Source of the DNA: Pseudomonas sp. SJZ074
GTDB taxonomy: Bacteria; Pseudomonadota; Gammaproteobacteria; Pseudomonadales; Pseudomonadaceae
DNA length: 37,360 bases
Assembly (NCBI RefSeq): GCF_007828215.1
Contig: NZ_VIUE01000043.1
Span: 1 to 37,360 of the forward strand
Direction of reading: 5' to 3'
Below are positions 15,989 to 23,691 of this stretch, piece after piece. Within the stretch, counting starts at the first letter, position 1, and each line of letters opens with the position of its first letter. The position numbers and the translations under genes were made by a program. The notes beneath the pieces were generated by a model, which did not search any database, was not told the origin of the DNA, and worked only from the letters and a program-made list of their open reading frames with translations.

Positions 15989-18823
15989 GCCATTTTCCCT
16001 CGTGTCTTTTTCGGTATGGCCTTCGCTGTATCTGCTGTCATCTTGGTGTAGAGGTCAAATAGCTTTTCCAGCCGTTCGGTGTCGTTTCTAAAACGGCGAC
16101 CGATATAGATACGCTCCAGCACCTCATCGTTGCGCTCATGGGCACGGCGGAGGTCATCCGGCATGCTGTCTGGCTCGTACAAGTCGGCAATGGTGGCGGG
16201 AAAATGGGCTTCGCGGGCCAGCAGAATGTCCTCGGCGCAAGCAGTCAGATCGGCCTTGTTCTGTTCGGTGAGTAATGGAACTGGGAAGGTGTTCCAGCCC
16301 GAGAGTATTGGAGTAACGGTAGTCAGTTTTCATCTTCCCGCAGATGGTGGCAACCCAGACCAAATGCAGGCGGCTAGCAATGAGCCCCATGCACCAATGT
16401 GGGGCATCATAAAATGCGAATGCCTCTGTTACGATGGCTCCGCGTGGAAATAGAGACACGGGTAGATAATCGCGCTGCTCCGAAGATGTTTTTGCAACAA
16501 TCATTACAACTTCATCGCCGGTCTGCCGAACCTCTCCGAATCTGTATGGTGCATCGCCAAGCTTTTTCGTTGCTGCTCGATCACTTGACTGACGTTTTTC
16601 TTGCACGCTCTCAAAACGGGTACGGAGCCAGAGATTGGCAGAAGCATCCTCGTAATCGGCTGGGCCCACCCAGATGCAACGACGCTCAATACCATTAATA
16701 AATTCTTTCGTGCCTAATGCCGGACGAATAAATTCCGGTTGTACTTCATGTTGCTTAATCGCTGACGTTCCATCATCAAAGCTCATCAATAGGTGGCCGC
16801 CATCGTTCGGCATGCTACCGAAGCTCATTTCTGCTAGACCACTTATTGGTGTTGAACTAGGCGCAACAATGACGTTCTTTGCAGGAATCAGGTAAGGGTT
16901 GATGTTTTCAACATCTTTTACGGTGAGCGTTCCTTCCTTCTCTGCAACAAACAGCCTCCGACTTTTACGGGCCTGATTTGAAAGACCCACAATAACGACC
17001 GTCACACCTGCATTTTTTGAAGCCAAATTTTTCCACTTGAACGAAGTGTGTGCGAACGCTATTTCGTACCCTTCCGCCAAGATCAGTGGCCACAAAACCG
17101 GAACCTGCTGACCTTGGCAGATAGAGTTAGTTGTCACGAGTGCCGTCGCAGTTTTTGTCTGTTTGCCGTATTCAACGGCCTTCATAAACCAACCAGCGAC
17201 ATAATCCAGCGTTCCAAATGTGCTAGTGCGCTTTTCAAAGACAAGCTTCAAGTCCGCTTTACGGCTTTCAGCTTCTTTTTTCAAACGCTCCTTTTGCTCG
17301 TTACTCGCGTCCTTTGGCGGCTTGACGTTTGAGCCAACGTACGGCGGATTGCCGCAAATGTATGTTTCGCCACCCTCGTTCTTGAAATCTATCTCCGCCT
17401 GATTCAGCGGCGTGCCAAATAAGTCATCGGCCACAACTTTGACGCCCGTGCCCGTAGGCGGGCAAATGCTCAACCAATCCAGCCGCAACGCATTGCCGCA
17501 AACAATCCAGTTTTGCGCATCCAGCGGCAAAAACTCAGCCAGAGCGTCCTGCTGACCACGATACAGCACGTCGCACTGAAACTCGGCAATGATCAGCGCC
17601 AGGCGGGCAATTTCTGCTGGAAAGTCGCGCAGCTCGATGCCGCGAAAATTAGTCAGTGGGATTTCCGATTTATTATTGGCTTCGCCTCGACGATTATTGA
17701 TCTCTGCCTCGATCTCGCGCATCTGCTTGTAAGCGATGACTAGGAAGTTGCCTGAGCCGCAGGCCGGGTCGAATACGCGGATATGCGCCATGCGCTTGCG
17801 AAGGTTCAGCAGCTTGGATTTGTTGTCACCGGCCGCGTCCAGTTGCAAACGTAGATCATCCAAAAACAGTGGATTCAAAACCTTGAGGATGTTGGGTACG
17901 CTGGTGTAGTGCATGCCCAATGCACCGCGCTCTTCATCATCGGCCACCGCCTGGATCATGCTGCCAAAGATATCCGGATTAATTTTTTGCCAGTTCAGGT
18001 TGCCAGCGTGCAGCAGGTAAGTGCGCGCCATTCGCGTGAAGCGTGGTACTTCAGTGCTACCAGAGAACAGCCCGCCATTCACATAAGGGAAGGTGTTGGC
18101 CCAACTGGGCAGGCGCGGCTGAGCAGTGACGCGCTCGACCTGCTTGACGTTCATGGCTCGGAAGATTTCCGACAGCACCTGGTTGGTGTTAGATCCGTCA
18201 CGCTCGCTCCAGCGTTCTACAGTACGTGTGAACACGCTATCGCCATCAAAAATATCAGTGTCTTCGGCAAAGAAGCAGAAAATCAGCCGTGCCATAAAGT
18301 GGTTCATGTCATGGCGGCGTTCAGCTTTAGCCCAGTCTGGGTTTTCATTCAGCAGCTCGACGTACAACTTGTTTAGGCGGCTAGTGGCGCGCACGTCGAT
18401 GGGATTGTCCTTGATCTCCTTGATGGTGGAGATACCGGCCAGCGACAGCAGGAAACCAAAGTGGTTGGGAAGGTCTGGATAGTCGCAGGTGATGGTTTCG
18501 CCCGTGATTAGCTCTTCGGCCTCCAGCGTTTGCCCGTCGGTGGCAAGGATGAACTTGGCTTTGGCTTTTGTGGTGGCAGAGCTGCTACGTAGAGCCTTCA
18601 GCGTTTCACCCACGGTGCCGAACTCGCATGTAGCGATATGAATGTTGCTACGCAGTAGCACCCCACCAGGTACGTCCGAAGCGTTGTTGTTACCGGCACG
18701 CAGACGTTTGAGCGCGGTTTCCTTGTTACCAAATGCGGCCAAAAAAGTGAACGGAAACTCCGCTGCGTCAAAAGGCTCAAGGGCTAGATCCGATATGGCG
18801 GACTCAATTTCTACTGCATTCAT
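15985..18823 (-). pseudogene. MmeI-like adenine DNA methyltransferase, one frameshift
   Basis: About 945 residues in two frames. It resembles MmeI-type proteins: RLIFCFFAEDTDIF, FPYVNGGLF, INPDIFGSMIQ, ALGMHYTSVPNILKVLNPLF, SAM motif I FDPACGSGNFLVIAY, catalytic motif IV GNPPYVGS and the target-recognition region. The first frame loses the family pattern after YRYSNTLG. One fewer base in CCC at 16298-16300 restores WNTFPVPLLTEQNKADL and the normal end through ATIADLYEPDSMPDDLRRAH to RGKMA. I do not see the MmeI N-terminal nuclease motif clearly, so cleavage may rely on the adjacent DUF1016 protein. Whether the frameshift is real is open. Confidence 0.82.
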
Positions 18824-19405
18824 GGTTTACCACTGTCCAGATCGCGTATGCATGGGTACGGCGAATTTAGCCGTTAATTTGTGGATGATGACTAGACCGC
18901 TTGAGGCGCTTTAACCTTCGTGCCCATCACAGCTCGACATGATAACTCCGATAGCCTCCATAAGGCCGTGTTACGTGCGACGACAACGGAGCTGCTGAAA
19001 CTGTGAAGGACGCATTGCAGCAAGGAAAATAGGCGCAACAGGCGGTATCAACGATAGCGATTAAATAAACCAGCCTACGCGAGTAGAGGCCCCTAGCCGC
19101 CGTAAGGTCGCGACCAACATTAGCGATTAAATGATTCATATCCAAAAAATGTGTGCATTTCGAATAACGCTCGGAGGCATCCTCCGATGTCTCCCCTGCA
19201 GGGGCAAGCTGTGCATCAATCTAATGCAGATGTGCAGGTACCTCTTCCGGCCATGCCTTGGGAAGGGAGATTACGTGATGGCCCCTTTCACCTTAGGAAA
19301 GACACGCGAATTCGGTGTCAAACGGTTGATCGCTTTGATTCCAGTCCCATTGTGCTTGCCGGGAAAATTATCGAGCCCATAGCTGATAGCTCTTCGCTTC
19401 GAACT
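18824..19405. other. Intergenic stretch with no supported gene
   Basis: The only structure I see is a direct repeat of TAGCGATTAAAT (19055-19066 and 19121-19132) and short GC-rich dyads such as GGAGGCATCCTCC near 19172. Open frames here lack recognisable protein features. The methyltransferase promoter presumably lies near 18830-18920. Confidence 0.4.
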
Positions 19406-19412
19406 CTCGGCC

Positions 19413-19446
19413 AGAAAAAAGGCCTTGCCATGCAAGACCTTTTTTC
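19413..19446 (-). terminator. Terminator after the broken DUF6124 copy
   Basis: On the minus strand AAGGTCTTGC-ATG-GCAAGGCCTT is a 10-bp stem with one U-G pair, followed by TTTTTT. It closes the first DUF6124 module. The second module has a sequence-related terminator at the same place, so both were duplicated with the gene. Confidence 0.8.
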
Positions 19447-19471
19447 TTCTCTCGGGCACGTGCGGCCCTTG

Positions 19472-19824
19472 TTATCTCACCTCAACAATATCCAAAGCCC
19501 GATTCGCCAACAACTCACTCAGCTCAATCACCTGCTGAATCCCCAACGCCACATGCCGTCGTGAACCCTCTAGATTGGATGCCAGGTCTCCGATCATTGC
19601 GTTCGCCGAAGCGAGGTTTTCACTGAGGATGGCAAGCAAGCATTCGGAATCCACGTCAGAAGCGATAGATGGTGTTGGGGTTGTCGGACGTTTCTTTCTT
19701 CGGCTTGGGATTCAGGTAGTAATCCAAGGTCCGCGTCGCGGCATCATCAAACTTTTTGTTACGGGCCGATTGGACGCGGGAGATAGTTTCATCTGTTTCT
19801 GGGGGGCGGTGTAATTTTGACCAC
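19472..19824 (-). pseudogene. DUF6124 family protein, broken copy
   Basis: The reading frame opens at GTG 19824 with AGGAG seven bases before it. It begins VKITPP, then after a shift in the C6 run at about 19802-19807 (minus strand) continues PETDETISRVQSARNKKFDD, DYYLNPKPKKETSDN. A second shift near 19660 leads into SECLLAILSENLASANAMIG and the end IELSELLANRALDIVEVR. The protein is a close paralogue of the intact copy at 21072-21431. At least two frameshifts make it a pseudogene, unless one or both are sequence errors. DUF6124 proteins are common in Pseudomonas and have no known function. Confidence 0.75.
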
Positions 19825-19883
19825 GGTAAAGCTCCTAGAGTCTGTTGGAGCTACCACCATCCGCTGCGAAACGAAGTTAGGGC

Positions 19884-19957
19884 GGCAGCTGTACGCGGGT
19901 TCGCAGACCGGGACTCTAGGGACCGGCAGACCCGAAGGTCTCCCACGCACAGCCACC
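19884..19957 (-). ncRNA. P4 CI / C4-like antisense RNA, copy 1
   Basis: The minus strand folds into a closing stem (GGCTGTGCG with CGCGTACAGC), a hairpin AGACC-TTCG-GGTCT (19928-19941) and a CCGG...CCGG stem. The single-stranded segment B, CTGCGAACCC (19897-19906), is complementary to segment A in the leader upstream (20026-20036, loop of GGG-TTTCGCAG-CCC) and to segment C downstream (19864-19870). This A-B-C order before a gene is the layout of phage P4 CI RNA, which terminates transcription of its own leader. Pairings are seen in sequence and supported by compensatory changes in copy 2. Function is inferred from P4. Confidence 0.75.
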
Positions 19958-20063
19958 TCTGACGAAAATCACAGACATGGGCGATCTGCTTTCGAAGGTG
20001 ACGTTGTGCGCCTATAGAGTCCGGGCTGCGAAACCCGATCACTGATGAGCAGTGACTAGATTC

Positions 20064-20092
20064 AAACTACCGGCGCTGGCCTGGGCGCACAA
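20064..20092 (-). promoter_or_regulatory. Candidate sigma-70 promoter of the DUF6124 leader, copy 1
   Basis: Minus strand: -35 TTGTGC, 17-base spacer, -10 TAGTTT. The same hexamers and spacing occur in copy 2, while the spacer sequence differs, which suggests the hexamers are what is conserved. Directly upstream lies a 40-base block (20085-20124) identical in both copies. The start would be near 20057, giving a leader of about 230 bases that begins with the hairpin TCACTG-CTCAT-CAGTGA. Confidence 0.5.
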
Positions 20093-20303
20093 GCCGGCGG
20101 ATTCTGGCGTAGTTGTAGGCAATGACGCAAGACAGCGTCAACTAATCCTAGGATTCAAGCGCCGCGATAAACAAACCATTCCTTCACCCCCAACCTATTC
20201 ACCTAAATCACCCGAGGCTGAGTCAGTTTCCAATCGCTTTAACGATTGGTGACGCTCACAGTGATAACCTGCGCGCTCTTCTACAAATGACATTGGATCA
20301 ATA

Positions 20304-20921
20304 ATGAAAAGCTGTCTGAGGACGCTCGGAACCAGCCTCGCTAACAGCACGGTGATCCCCGCCGCCTGGTTATCTGGCCTTACCACGACAGCACTCGTAT
20401 GGGGCGTGATTGCGTATTGGCCCGATAAGCTTTCCGTCTTAGGACACCAGCTCTTCCTGGCTTCTGTTTCTATTTTTTGCCTTTCCGTATGGCATTTGAT
20501 CCGGCGCAAGAGACGAGCAAAAGCACTCGTAGCATCCATCAACCTGAAAGAAGGTTTAAGCCTTGACGATACTCAGCTGCTCGGTTTTCCAAGCCCCCTG
20601 TTTGTTGTCTTTGACCCCTCCAGCAAGAAACTCGCTCAATGCCAAAGCGCCACCGGCGATTATCAAATTCGAGACTTCACGTGGGTCACAGGCTGGCACT
20701 TTGAGTGGCAACAGATTGACCACAGGGTGTCGGGCGGGGTTCTTCGAATAGTCGATGGGGCAGGCATGAGCATTCCAGCCGACGAGATTCGGCGTAGATT
20801 CATAAGATTCTCACTGGTTTTGACGGCTGCCGATACAGGTCATCCTCCCTTCCGTTTCCCAATGAACCGGAGCGCAGTTGAAGGGTGGTGTACCCGGTGT
20901 AATGTGCTTTTCAGCTGCTAG
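20304..20921 (+). CDS. Hypothetical membrane protein
   Basis: A 205-residue protein with two hydrophobic helices (about 19-40, WLSGLTTTALVWGVIAYW; about 50-66, LFLASVSIFCLSVWHLI). A basic stretch RRKRRAK and a cytoplasmic domain follow (FPSPLFVVFDPSSKKLAQCQ ... DYQIRDFTWVTGWHFEWQQI). The last 20 residues (GWCTRCNVLFSC) look unlike a natural domain end, so a late frameshift is possible. It lies between the two DUF6124 modules on the opposite strand. The ribosome site is weak. No family recognised. Confidence 0.55.
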   Translation: MKSCLRTLGTSLANSTVIPAAWLSGLTTTALVWGVIAYWPDKLSVLGHQLFLASVSIFCLSVWHLIRRKRRAKALVASINLKEGLSLDDTQLLGFPSPLFVVFDPSSKKLAQCQSATGDYQIRDFTWVTGWHFEWQQIDHRVSGGVLRIVDGAGMSIPADEIRRRFIRFSLVLTAADTGHPPFRFPMNRSAVEGWCTRCNVLFSC

Positions 20922-21012
20922 ATACAAAGCCACAACGCACCTCCTACTCCAGTCTCTCAAAGCCCAGTTCATACACGAGTGCACTCGGTATCATTTCGGG
21001 ACTCTCGGATAC

Positions 21013-21043
21013 GAAAAAGGCCTTGCTCAGCAAGACCTTTTTT
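21013..21043 (-). terminator. Terminator after the intact DUF6124 copy
   Basis: Minus strand AAGGTCTTGC-TGA-GCAAGGCCTT followed by TTTTTCG. It is nearly the same hairpin as at 19413-19446 with a changed loop. The opposite strand also ends in a T-run, so it may serve the convergent membrane-protein gene as well. Confidence 0.8.
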
Positions 21044-21071
21044 ACGCCAAGAGAGCAAGGAACGCCCTGCC

Positions 21072-21431
21072 CTACCTCACCTCAACAATATCCAAAGCCC
21101 GATTCGCCAACAGCTCGCTCAACTCAATCACCTGCAAAATCCCCAACGCCACATGCCGCCTTGACCCATCCAGGTCAAACGCCAGATCACTAATCATGGC
21201 ATTCGCCGAAGCCAGGTTCTCACTGAGGTTCGCAAGCAGACACTCAGAATCAACATCAGGCGCGATAAGAAACAGCGGGTGAGCGTTGTCGGACGTTTCT
21301 TTTTCAGGTGTGGGCTTCAGGTAGAAGTCCAAAGCTCGCGCAGCAGCATCGTCGAGTTTTTTGTTTCGGGCCGATTGGGCGCGGGAGACGGTTTCGTCTG
21401 TCGATGGAGGGTTCGGAGTAACTTTTGCCAT
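21072..21431 (-). CDS. DUF6124 family protein
   Basis: A 119-residue protein. The N-terminal part (1-55) is polar and helical (MAKVTPNPPSTDETVSRAQS, KKLDDAAARALDFYLKP). The C-terminal part is amphipathic helical (SECLLANLSENLASANAMIS, GSRRHVALGILQVIELSELL, ANRALDIVEVR), matching the DUF6124 family that occurs in many copies in Pseudomonas. The ATG at 21431 is preferred to the earlier ATGs because MAKVTPNPP is the family start and AGGAA lies nine bases before it. No function is known. Its leader carries a P4 CI-like RNA (copy 2), which suggests tight control of expression. Confidence 0.85.
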   Translation of the reverse strand: MAKVTPNPPSTDETVSRAQSARNKKLDDAAARALDFYLKPTPEKETSDNAHPLFLIAPDVDSECLLANLSENLASANAMISDLAFDLDGSRRHVALGILQVIELSELLANRALDIVEVR

Positions 21432-21484
21432 TGTCTTGCTTCCTGTAGTTGGAGCCATCACCCGCTCGCGACTAAACGATGGGA

Positions 21485-21559
21485 GGCAGCTGTACGCAGG
21501 TTAGTCGACCGGGGAAACAAGAAACCGGCGCGTCCGAGGACGCCCTGCGCACAGCCACC
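21485..21559 (-). ncRNA. P4 CI / C4-like antisense RNA, copy 2
   Basis: It has the same architecture as copy 1. The closing stem GGCTGTGCGCAGG pairs with CCTGCGTACAGC (one mismatch), the hairpin is GCGTC-CTCG-GACGC (21530-21543), and the CCGG...CCGG stem is kept. Segment B is CGACTAACC (21499-21507). Its complements are segment A in the leader (21621-21631, loop of GGG-TTTAGTCG-CCC) and segment C (21469-21475). Compared with copy 1, B and both targets have all changed in step (CTGCGAA/TTCGCAG to CGACTAA/TTAGTCG). The closing and small hairpins also show paired changes. Confidence 0.78.
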
Positions 21560-21658
21560 ATCGAGTGCAGGATGGGAATCCTGACTGGATGACGCCTTGC
21601 ACAACCTGTTTCACCCTGGGCGACTAAACCCGATCACTGATGAGCAGTGACAGGACTC

Positions 21659-21687
21659 AAACTACCGACGCGACCCAAGGCGCACAA
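21659..21687 (-). promoter_or_regulatory. Candidate sigma-70 promoter of the DUF6124 leader, copy 2
   Basis: Minus strand TTGTGC-17-TAGTTT, as in copy 1, with a different spacer sequence. The upstream 40-base invariant block is at 21680-21719. The start would be near 21652, about 220 bases before the DUF6124 ATG, and the leader again opens with TCACTG-CTCAT-CAGTGA. Confidence 0.5.
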
Positions 21688-21833
21688 GCCGGCGGATTCT
21701 GGCGTAGTTGTAGGCAATGGCGCAAGGCGGTGCCGGCAAGCGGAAGGGGCTTGTCGGAGTCCCACAACGAAGATTAAACAAGTACGAAAATCTGGAGCGC
21801 TACTGCTGGGAGCAGCGCTTATGACGATCAACC

Positions 21834-21965
21834 TTAGAGCTTGAAGTCCTTACCATCACGAATAACGTGTCGCTGTTTTTCGATTTTTGCGACACGTTCC
21901 TCGCTCATGTCGCTGGTGACGACATGAGCGCGGAACGTGTCGTCGAAATGTGGTTTTGGCGACAT
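21834..21965 (-). CDS. Possible small protein over a long inverted repeat
   Basis: A 43-residue frame (MSPKPHFDDTFRAHVVTSDM ... KIEKQRHVIRDGKDFKL) with no strong ribosome site. It overlaps nested inverted repeats (see the repeat at 21865-21942), so the open frame may be a by-product of repeated DNA. No family recognised. Confidence 0.3.
   Translation of the reverse strand: MSPKPHFDDTFRAHVVTSDMSEERVAKIEKQRHVIRDGKDFKL
21865..21942. repeat. Nested long inverted repeat
   Basis: The arms CGACACGTTCC-t-CGCTCATGTCG (21890-21912) and CGACATGAGCG-c-GGAACGTGTCG (21920-21942) pair over 23 positions with a single mismatch across a 7-base loop. The left arm can alternatively pair with ACGTGTCG at 21865-21872. 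Transcripts from either strand would form strong alternative hairpins. Confidence 0.7.
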
Positions 21966-22007
21966 GACAGGCTTCTTGGTCGATTTGGTAGAAATTCGGA
22001 AAATACC

Positions 22008-22042
22008 GATTTTCATCGCGGGCAAGCCTTGCTCCCACAGAG
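22008..22042. repeat. Partial REP element
   Basis: TTCATCGCGGGCAAGCCTTG followed by CTCCCACAG is one half of the Pseudomonas REP motif. A second, diverged half (CATCATCGCGAGCAGGCTCA) lies at about 22161-22185. Confidence 0.6.
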
Positions 22043-22216
22043 GCAGCTCTCACAGGCAGCTTTCATAGCCAGCTTTCATGGTGCCTGCCACCACTGAGTT
22101 TGCTTCTGCAGAGCCGGCATCATAGGCGGTTGGCTTGAGTATGATGGTGGGCTTGATGGCATCATCGCGAGCAGGCTCACTCCCATAGGGGTATGCGGTG
22201 GCTGTGTGGTTTGTGC

Positions 22217-22251
22217 AAAAAAGCGTCGGGCAGGTGACCAAGCCTGCCCGA
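22217..22251 (-). terminator. Terminator of the aldehyde dehydrogenase operon
   Basis: Minus strand TCGGGCAGG-CTTGGTCA-CCTGCCCGA, then CGC and TTTTTT. It begins about 19 bases after the aldehyde dehydrogenase stop. Confidence 0.88.
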
Positions 22252-22269
22252 TGCCAACGACTTGATGAA

Positions 22270-23682
22270 TCAACCTAGCGTATTCAGGCACACCACCTTC
22301 GGCTGGGTCATTTCTTCATACGCAAACCGCACCCCTTCCCGTCCCAAGCTGCCGTATTTGGAGCCGCCAAACGGCATGGCGTCGAAGCGGAAGTCGGAGG
22401 AGTCGTTGATCATCACCCCGCCGGCTTCGATTCGCCGTGCAGCGCTCATCGCAGTGGCCAGGTCATTGGTGAAGATCCCGGCGTGCAGGCTGTACTCAGG
22501 TTCGTTGGCCAATTCCACCGCTTCATCAAACGTCTCGAACGGCTGCAATACCACCACCGGGGCGAAGACTTCGTTGCGCCACAGGCGGCTGGTGTGGTTG
22601 ACGTTTTCCAGGACGGTGGCGGCGTAGCAGGCGCCTTGGCGTTGATGGCCGCAGAGTAAGGTGGCGCCTTCTTGCAGGGCTTCGTTGACCACGTTTTCGG
22701 CGTTTTGCGCGGCTTGAGGGGTGATCATCGGGCCGATGTCGGTGTCGGCCAGCAGGGGGTTGCCCACCACCAGCGCTTGGGCCTGGTTGACGAAGCGTTC
22801 GCGGAAGGCTGCGTAGATCGGCGCCTGGATCAGCAGGCGTTGGGCGCCGATGCAGTTTTGGCCGGCGGCCCAGAAGGCGCCGGAGAGGCAGCTATCGATG
22901 GCGGCGTCGAGGTCGCAGTCGGCCATGATGATGACGGGGGCGTTGCCGCCCAGGTCCATGGCGAGTTTTTTCAGGCCGGCGGTGCGGGCGATTTGTTCAC
23001 CGGTGACGAAGCCGCCGGTGAAGGAGATCATTCGCACTTCGCGGGCGGCGACCAGGGCTTTGCCCAGTTCGGCGCCGCCGGTGGCAACGGTGACCGCGGT
23101 TTCGGGCAGGCCGACGCTGACCAGGTACGAGACCAATTTGAGCGCCGACAGCGGCGTCAGCTCGGACGGTTTGAGGATCACCCCGTTGCCGCCAGCGATG
23201 GCCGGGCCGAGTTTGTGGGCCACCAGGTTGAGCGGGTCGTTGTAGGGGGTGATGGCGACGATCAGGCCAAGGGGTTCGCGTGTGAACCAGCCCTGGCGCG
23301 ATTCGGCGCCGTCGTAGGCATCGAACGGCACCACTTCACCGGCGTTGCGCCGGGCTTCTTCGGCGGAGAGCTTTAGGGTGTTGATGCAGCGTTTGACTTC
23401 TTTTTCCGCCTGCTTGAGGGTCTTGCCGGCTTCGTCGACAATCAGCCGGGCGAAGATCCGGGCGTCGCGTTGGATGTTCGCGGCGGCGTGTTCGAGGATG
23501 CTGGCGCGGCGATGCCGGGGCAGCGCGGCGCAGGCTTGGGCGCCGCTGCGAGCGGTCGCCAGCAGTTGCGGCACTTGCGTGGCGCAGACATCCGCCACAC
23601 TGCCGACAACGCTGCCGTCAAAGGGGTTGAGGACGTCGATTTGCGGTTCCGCCACCGCCAAGGCCAGACGAGATACGTTCAT
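22270..23682 (-). CDS. NAD(P)-dependent aldehyde dehydrogenase
   Basis: A 470-residue aldehyde dehydrogenase. The active-site cysteine is C277 (WAAGQNCIGAQR), the Asn is N148 in ITPYNDP (usually PWN), the cofactor lysine is K171 in ILKPSE, and the FTGG loop is at 221-224. The usual general-base Glu in LELGG is Asp here (AMDLGGNAP, D243). The subfamily resembles phosphonoacetaldehyde/lactaldehyde-type enzymes. AGGAGA precedes the ATG, nine bases after the homoserine dehydrogenase stop, so the two are co-translated. A substrate made by that partner, aspartate semialdehyde, is the simplest inference; the product would be aspartate. Confidence 0.9.
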   Translation of the reverse strand: MNVSRLALAVAEPQIDVLNPFDGSVVGSVADVCATQVPQLLATARSGAQACAALPRHRRASILEHAAANIQRDARIFARLIVDEAGKTLKQAEKEVKRCINTLKLSAEEARRNAGEVVPFDAYDGAESRQGWFTREPLGLIVAITPYNDPLNLVAHKLGPAIAGGNGVILKPSELTPLSALKLVSYLVSVGLPETAVTVATGGAELGKALVAAREVRMISFTGGFVTGEQIARTAGLKKLAMDLGGNAPVIIMADCDLDAAIDSCLSGAFWAAGQNCIGAQRLLIQAPIYAAFRERFVNQAQALVVGNPLLADTDIGPMITPQAAQNAENVVNEALQEGATLLCGHQRQGACYAATVLENVNHTSRLWRNEVFAPVVVLQPFETFDEAVELANEPEYSLHAGIFTNDLATAMSAARRIEAGGVMINDSSDFRFDAMPFGGSKYGSLGREGVRFAYEEMTQPKVVCLNTLG

Positions 23683-23691
23683 GGTGGTCTC

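Noticed and set aside
19151..19564. 137-codon plus-strand frame running through the terminator and the DUF6124 tail
   Set aside because: Half of it is antisense to the DUF6124 remnant and it crosses a strong terminator; no family features.
19825..21740. Repeated segments considered as a CRISPR array
   Set aside because: Only two long, diverged copies, with gene-associated order and no regular repeat/spacer pattern; no cas genes.
21865..21942. Hairpin region considered as a retron msr/msd
   Set aside because: No reverse transcriptase gene is present anywhere in the window.
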